Of a DNA stretch of 8,958 nt, positions 5,435 through 8,958 are shown piece after piece. Below the pieces are notes generated by a model that saw nothing but the letters and a program-made list of their open reading frames with translations, made no database searches and was not told where the DNA came from. The DNA is from a bacterium. Its GTDB lineage: Bacteria > Actinomycetota > Thermoleophilia > Solirubrobacterales > 70-9. The first letter of the stretch is position 1, and every line of letters begins with the position of its first letter. The position numbers and the translations under genes are program-made. The stretch is from the NCBI GenBank assembly GCA_002919115.1, contig PKER01000309.1, positions 1 to 8,958 on the forward strand, in the 5' to 3' direction.

Positions 5435-6667
5435 CTACTTGTCGAGCGCCCCGTTCTTGCGGTAGCGCGCGATCCCGATGTCCTCGTCGGCGTAGCCCGC
5501 CACGACGATCTTGCTGTCGGCCTGCACCGCGAGATCGATGCCGAAGTCGCCGAACCCGAAGTCGGTCGCGCGCCAGCCCTTGCTCGAGAAGCTCTTGTCG
5601 AGCTTGCCGTTGCCGGCGAACCGCGCGACCAGGAAATCGGCGACCGGGTTGCTGCGGTCGCCCGCGATCACGAACTTGCGTTTCTGCAGGCCGATCGCCC
5701 AGGCCCGCGCCGGCGCGCCGAGGTTGTAGACGCGCTTGCCCTTCCCGGCGAAGTTCCGGTCGAGCCTCCCGTTCGGGCGCAGGGCCACGAGGAGCGGTCG
5801 TGCCGTGCCGCCGGGGTACCCGGTGCCCGCTCCGACGATGCGCTTGCCGCGGATCACCACGTCCTCCAGACCCGCCCCGCCCGGGACCTTGACCCGCTTG
5901 CGCCCGTTGCCCGCGAACGACTTGTCGAACTTGCCGTTCGGCCGCAGCTGGACCACCGCCGGCCGCTGGTTCACGGTGAACGGGTCCGGCGCCGCGCGGC
6001 CGACCGCCACGATGCGCCCGTTCGGCCGCACCGCGACCCCGGCGGCGATGCTGAGCGCGTCGATGGCAACGACCCGCTTTCCGCCGTTCGCGAACCCGGT
6101 GTCGAGGGAGCCGTTGGCGCGGAGCCGCGCTACCACCATCGCCGTCCCGGCCGAGCCCACGACGACGATCTTCCCGTCGCGCTGGCGCGCGATGTCCTCG
6201 ATCGACTCGACGTCGTCGACCGTCGCGACGCCGTCCCCGGAGAAGCTCGTATCCAAAGCGCCGTTCGGCCGCAGACGGACCACCTTGCTGTCGGAGCCCG
6301 CGGGGCCCGCGAGCAGGACCTTGCCCTTCGGCAGCGCCAGCGCAGCGTGGACGGAGTCCTCGCCGGGCGTGTCGATCACCCGCAGGCCCGCCAGCCCGAA
6401 GCCGATGTCCGCGTTCCCCTGCGGGGTGTAGCGCTCCGCGAAGAAGTCCGAGTCCGGCCCTTGGACGTTGGTGCCGCCGGCGACCACGATCCTCCCCGAA
6501 CCGTCGATCGAGACCGCATCGGCGCCGCTGAACGTCCCCACCGCGTCGATGATCTTGCCCTGCGTGCCGAACTGCGCCCGGGCGGTCCCGCCGACGGCAG
6601 CAAGGCACGCGCCGAGCGCGGCGACAGCGACCAGCGAGCGCAACCGGCGCCCGCTTCCGTAGTGCAT
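5435..6667 (-). CDS. Exported delta-60-repeat protein, predicted seven-bladed beta-propeller
   Basis: A 410-residue protein. Residues 1-31 are a signal peptide: a basic n-region (GRRLR), a hydrophobic core (SLVAVAALGACLAAVG) and an AxA-type site (TARAQ). The rest repeats every 49-60 residues as xxLRPNGxLDxSFxGxGK, then a strand like DGKIVVAG. NG or QG turns fall near 84, 136, 185, 245, 300, 354 and 406. Seven GKIVVAG-like strands start near 58, 114, 164, 216, 273, 329 and 384. The mature protein begins FGTQGK, the second half of a repeat, and ends RYRKNGALDK, the first half. This suggests ring closure between the termini, not truncation. Delta-60 proteins are extracellular or surface proteins of unknown function. 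The start is fixed by GGAGGAGG five bases before the ATG. Its start overlaps that of the divergent DUF11 frame. Confidence 0.88.
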   Translation of the reverse strand: MHYGSGRRLRSLVAVAALGACLAAVGGTARAQFGTQGKIIDAVGTFSGADAVSIDGSGRIVVAGGTNVQGPDSDFFAERYTPQGNADIGFGLAGLRVIDTPGEDSVHAALALPKGKVLLAGPAGSDSKVVRLRPNGALDTSFSGDGVATVDDVESIEDIARQRDGKIVVVGSAGTAMVVARLRANGSLDTGFANGGKRVVAIDALSIAAGVAVRPNGRIVAVGRAAPDPFTVNQRPAVVQLRPNGKFDKSFAGNGRKRVKVPGGAGLEDVVIRGKRIVGAGTGYPGGTARPLLVALRPNGRLDRNFAGKGKRVYNLGAPARAWAIGLQKRKFVIAGDRSNPVADFLVARFAGNGKLDKSFSSKGWRATDFGFGDFGIDLAVQADSKIVVAGYADEDIGIARYRKNGALDK

Positions 6668-8453
6668 GTCGTCCTCCTCCCGCCCCCGCGGGTTGACCCT
6701 CTGCGCCAACCCTAACCCCGCGCGTCCGCGTCGCGCAAGGGCTCTTGCCGGCAACACGCTGCTCAGCTGCACGCCCACCGGCGGGTCGCCAAGCCCCGAG
6801 TGCGCCGACGCGCTCGCCGGGATAACCAGCGTCAGCAACTCGGGCTTCACGATGCACCACATCGACGTCGACTCGGACCCGAGCACAGCCAACTCCTCGA
6901 GCGCGACGCTGACCATTCCGGCGGGCGCCGAGGTTCTCCACGCCCAGCTCGTTTGGGGTGGCTCATTTCCGAGTGGGTCGGATCCGGCGGATCCGGACGA
7001 CGCCGCCGCGTTTGAGTCGGCGCTGCTCGATACCCCCGCCGGCGGATACGAGGACATCGCCGCGGATGACTCCGCGTTCGAGTCCCAGTGGTTCCAGTCG
7101 ACCGCCGATGTGACCGAACTCGTGCGCGCCGCGGGCTCCGGCACCTACACCCTCGCGGACGCCTTCGTGGCGACGGGCGCGGTCAACATCACCGCCGGGT
7201 GGGCGCTCCTCGTGGCCTACGCGGACCCAAGCGAGCCTTGGCGCAACCTCTCGATCTACACCGGCTTCGAGATGGTCAGGCCGACCGAGCCGGGCGACTT
7301 CATCCTCTCGGGCTTCGTGACCCCGCCGGCGCCCGCGCCGGTGAACGCGCAGCTCGGCGCCGTGATCTACGACGGCGACGACAACATCGGCTCCGACCAG
7401 ATGTGGGTGAACGGCACCCAGCTCGAGTTCCTGCCCCATGAGCCTGCGAACAACTTCTTCCGTTCGCGCATCACCGACATGGGCGCGCTCGTCACCGACC
7501 GTGCGCCGAACCCCGTCAACAACCTCGCGTTCGAGTGGAAGCGCTTCGACGTGTCGGACGTGATCGACAACGGCGATACCAGCTTGCAGGCGGAGCTCAC
7601 TACCACGACCACGAACGAGCAGTACCTGCTCGGCGCGTTCTCCGCGGCGATCGAGCTGTTCATGCCGGACCTGCGGATCGAGAAGTCCGTGGAGAACGTC
7701 AGCCGCCCCGGCCAGGACGCCTGGCCGAGCGACACCCTCGAGTACACGATCGAGGTGCGCAACGGCGATGACCCAGCGGACGTCATCGACACCGCCACCG
7801 ACGTCGTGATCCGCGACGCGATCCCGGCCGGCACAACCTACGTGCCGGGCACGCTCCGGATGGTGAGCGGCGAGCCGGCCCCGACCGGGCCGCGCACCGA
7901 CGCGTCGGCCGACGACTCCGCCGAGCACGACGCAGTGCTGAACGAGGCGCGGTTCCGCGTGGGCTCGGGGGCCGGCGCCAGCGACGGCGGGTCGCTCGCC
8001 GCCGGCGACAGCGCTGTGGTGAGCTTCCGGGTGACGGTGAACGCCGACCACCCCGGTGGGGTCATCGCGAACACCGCCACGGCGGATTACGTCGCGGAGA
8101 CCCTCGACGAGCCGTTCTCCTCGCAGGATGACGCGGACTACCCGGTGGAGCCAACCGCCGATCTGGAGATCGAGAAGCGCCCCGCAACCAAGGGGAAGCC
8201 GGTGCCGGGCAAGCTCTACACGTACGAGCTCGAGGTGACGAACAACGGGCCCGTGACCACGGCGGCCACGGTGGTCGACGTCCTCCCGAACAAGGTCGAG
8301 TACGTCTCGCACTCCGGGGCGATCTGCTCGGTCGCCCTGCCGGAGATCTCGTGCGACGTCGGCCCGCTGGCGTCGGGCGAGTCGATCGTGATCCGCGTCC
8401 GGGTGCGCGTGACGCCGACGCCAAGGGCACGCTCGCCAACACCGCCTCGGTGA
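6666..8453 (+). pseudogene. DUF11 surface protein, 5' part: lacks signal peptide, ends at a frameshift
   Basis: An open frame of 595 codons. From AGNTLLSC (residue 28 on, base ~6747) it matches the N-terminal module of secreted DUF11 proteins: GFTMHHIDVDSD, NSSSATLTIPAGAEVLHAQLVWGG, a TADVTELV stretch and GWALLVAYADPSEPWRNLSIYTGFE. A first DUF11 domain starts near residue 334 (PDLRIEKSVENV) and a second near 498 (ADLEIEKRPATK). Such proteins are exported, often cell-wall-associated, of unknown function. The first 27 or so residues (SSSSRPRGLTLC..., PRRARALAG) are not a signal peptide, and other frames upstream supply none. The ATG at 6666 overlaps the divergent start and has no Shine-Dalgarno sequence. 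After codon 583 (ACG, 8412-8414) the frame turns to TPRARSPTPPR and stops, inside domain 2. It is most likely a pseudogene; a sequencing error would explain only the frameshift. Confidence 0.8.
6673..6738 (-). promoter_or_regulatory. Promoter and ribosome binding site of the propeller gene
   Basis: On the minus strand, TTGCGC (6738-6733), an 18-base spacer and TAGGGT (6714-6709) form a plausible sigma-70 type promoter, giving a leader of about 35 bases. The strong Shine-Dalgarno sequence GGAGGAGG (6680-6673) is five bases from the ATG at 6667. The ribosome site is convincing; the promoter hexamers match the consensus only at three positions each. These signals lie where the 5' end of the DUF11 gene should be. 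Confidence 0.45.
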
Positions 8454-8914
8454 CGAGCCCGACCACCGACCCGGTCCCGTCGAACAACCAGGACTCGACG
8501 TCACGCAAGCTCAAGCGCCTCAAGCCCCGCCTCGCGCTCGCCAAGCGCGCGGGCGTAAAGGCGACGCGCCCGGGCGACGTCGTGCCCTACACGATCACGG
8601 TGCGAAACAAGGGCAAGGGCGCGGCGACCGGCGTGCGGGTCTGTGACGTGCTGCCCGACGGGCTCGTCGTCGTGCGCGCGCCCGGGGCCGCCAAGCGCAG
8701 CGCCAAGCGCGTGTGCTGGCGGCTGGGCAGGCTCGCCGCGGGCGCCAAGCGCACCTTGCGGATCACGGCGCGCGTCGCGATGAGCGCACGCCCCGGCGTG
8801 CTCCGCAACACCGCTGTCGCGCAGGGCAAGAACGCGCGCCGGGTGAGCGCCAGCTCCCCGGTCACGGTGCGCCCGGGCCCGGCCGGGCCGTGCCCCGTGG
8901 CCGCGCGCTGCTAG
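8414..8914 (+). pseudogene. DUF11 surface protein, 3' part in the -1 frame
   Basis: Reading GCC from 8414 instead of CCG from 8415 restores the family pattern: ADAKGTLANTASVTSP completes DUF11 domain 2, with the usual NTASVTS strand and the D-P-x-P-x-N-N-x-D linker (DPVPSNNQDS). A third, lysine/arginine-rich DUF11 domain follows: LKPRLALAKRAGVKATRPGD, PYTITVRNKGKGAATGVRVCDVLPDGL, then GVLRNTAVAQ. It ends PCPVAARC with a TAG at 8912-8914. No sortase LPxTG signal or membrane anchor is present at this end. There is no ribosome site near 8414, so this part is not an independent gene; in-frame GTG codons around 8351 lie in the region still read by the 5' frame. The 44 bases after the stop show nothing. 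Confidence 0.8.
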
Positions 8915-8958
8915 TCGGCGCTCGCCGCTCCCCTCGTTCGACCGGATCGCTCGCGGGC

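Noticed and set aside
5435..5440. A nonsense mutation truncating the propeller protein at its last repeat (TCG to TAG)
   Set aside because: The bases after the TAG do not encode the expected SFxGxG continuation, and the N-terminus already supplies that half-repeat.
4529..6715. A plus-strand open frame of about 728 codons antisense to the MFS and propeller genes
   Set aside because: The product is low-complexity (Arg, Ala, Asp, His) with no recognisable motif. It is the complement shadow of the two minus-strand genes.
4023..6941. A very long minus-strand open frame (over 900 codons) across the second MFS gene and the propeller gene
   Set aside because: Its translation is arginine/alanine/glycine-rich with no domain, and it runs in another frame of two well-supported genes. 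Long spurious frames are expected at this GC content.
6979..6997. A tandem GGATCCGGC-type repeat in the DUF11 gene
   Set aside because: It is a two-copy, 9-base coding repeat within a SDPADPDD segment, with no sign of expansion or function.
6963..8504. A minus-strand open frame of 513 codons opposite the DUF11 gene
   Set aside because: It is rich in Arg, Val, His and Gly without any known fold, while the plus strand has continuous DUF11 homology. Stop-free antisense frames are common here.
1..8958. tRNA, rRNA, CRISPR, insertion sequence, phage or attachment-site signals
   Set aside because: No regularly spaced repeats, transposase or integrase motifs, or tRNA-like cloverleaf elements were seen on either strand.

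Overview
The window is very GC-rich and densely coded, with GTG and TTG starts, alanine/arginine-rich proteins, at least one apparently leaderless promoter, and secreted proteins of the delta-60-repeat and DUF11 types. This fits a high-GC actinobacterium. The combination of gene families suggests Thermoleophilia (Solirubrobacterales-like), but that is a judgement from family content, not a phylogenetic result. No RNA gene, CRISPR array, transposase or integrase is visible.

Left part (1-2058): a small catabolic-looking locus. A minus-strand operon carries a fumarylacetoacetate-hydrolase (FAH) family enzyme, a P450-type single-cluster ferredoxin joined to it by a 4-base ATGA overlap, and the first 25 codons of an FAD-dependent ferredoxin reductase that runs off the left edge. 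A FadR-subfamily GntR regulator is divergent from it. The 175-base gap between them holds a good promoter for the FAH operon, overlapped by an inverted repeat that could be the regulator's operator. The oxygenase served by the ferredoxin pair is not in view.

Middle (2059-5371): a CynX/NimT-type MFS permease on the plus strand converges on a short-chain dehydrogenase (SDR) homologue. The SDR has lost about 33 residues in frame, including the usual catalytic region. Upstream of it, on the same strand, is a second MFS transporter. The 147-base gap between them carries an imperfect 22-bp direct repeat with a 60-bp period and a terminator-like stem-loop.

Right part (5435-8914): two secreted-protein genes head to head. 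The minus-strand gene encodes a 410-residue exported delta-60-repeat protein. Its half-repeats at the N- and C-termini look like the two halves of one unit, which predicts a closed seven-bladed beta-propeller. The plus-strand gene is a DUF11 surface-protein gene that appears broken twice: it lacks its signal peptide and first residues, and a one-base frameshift splits its second DUF11 domain. The propeller gene's promoter and ribosome binding site sit where the missing DUF11 5' end should be.

No clearly new multi-gene system can be shown from this window. The strongest leads are the regulated FAH/ferredoxin/reductase operon, the catalytically stripped SDR and the DUF11/propeller junction.
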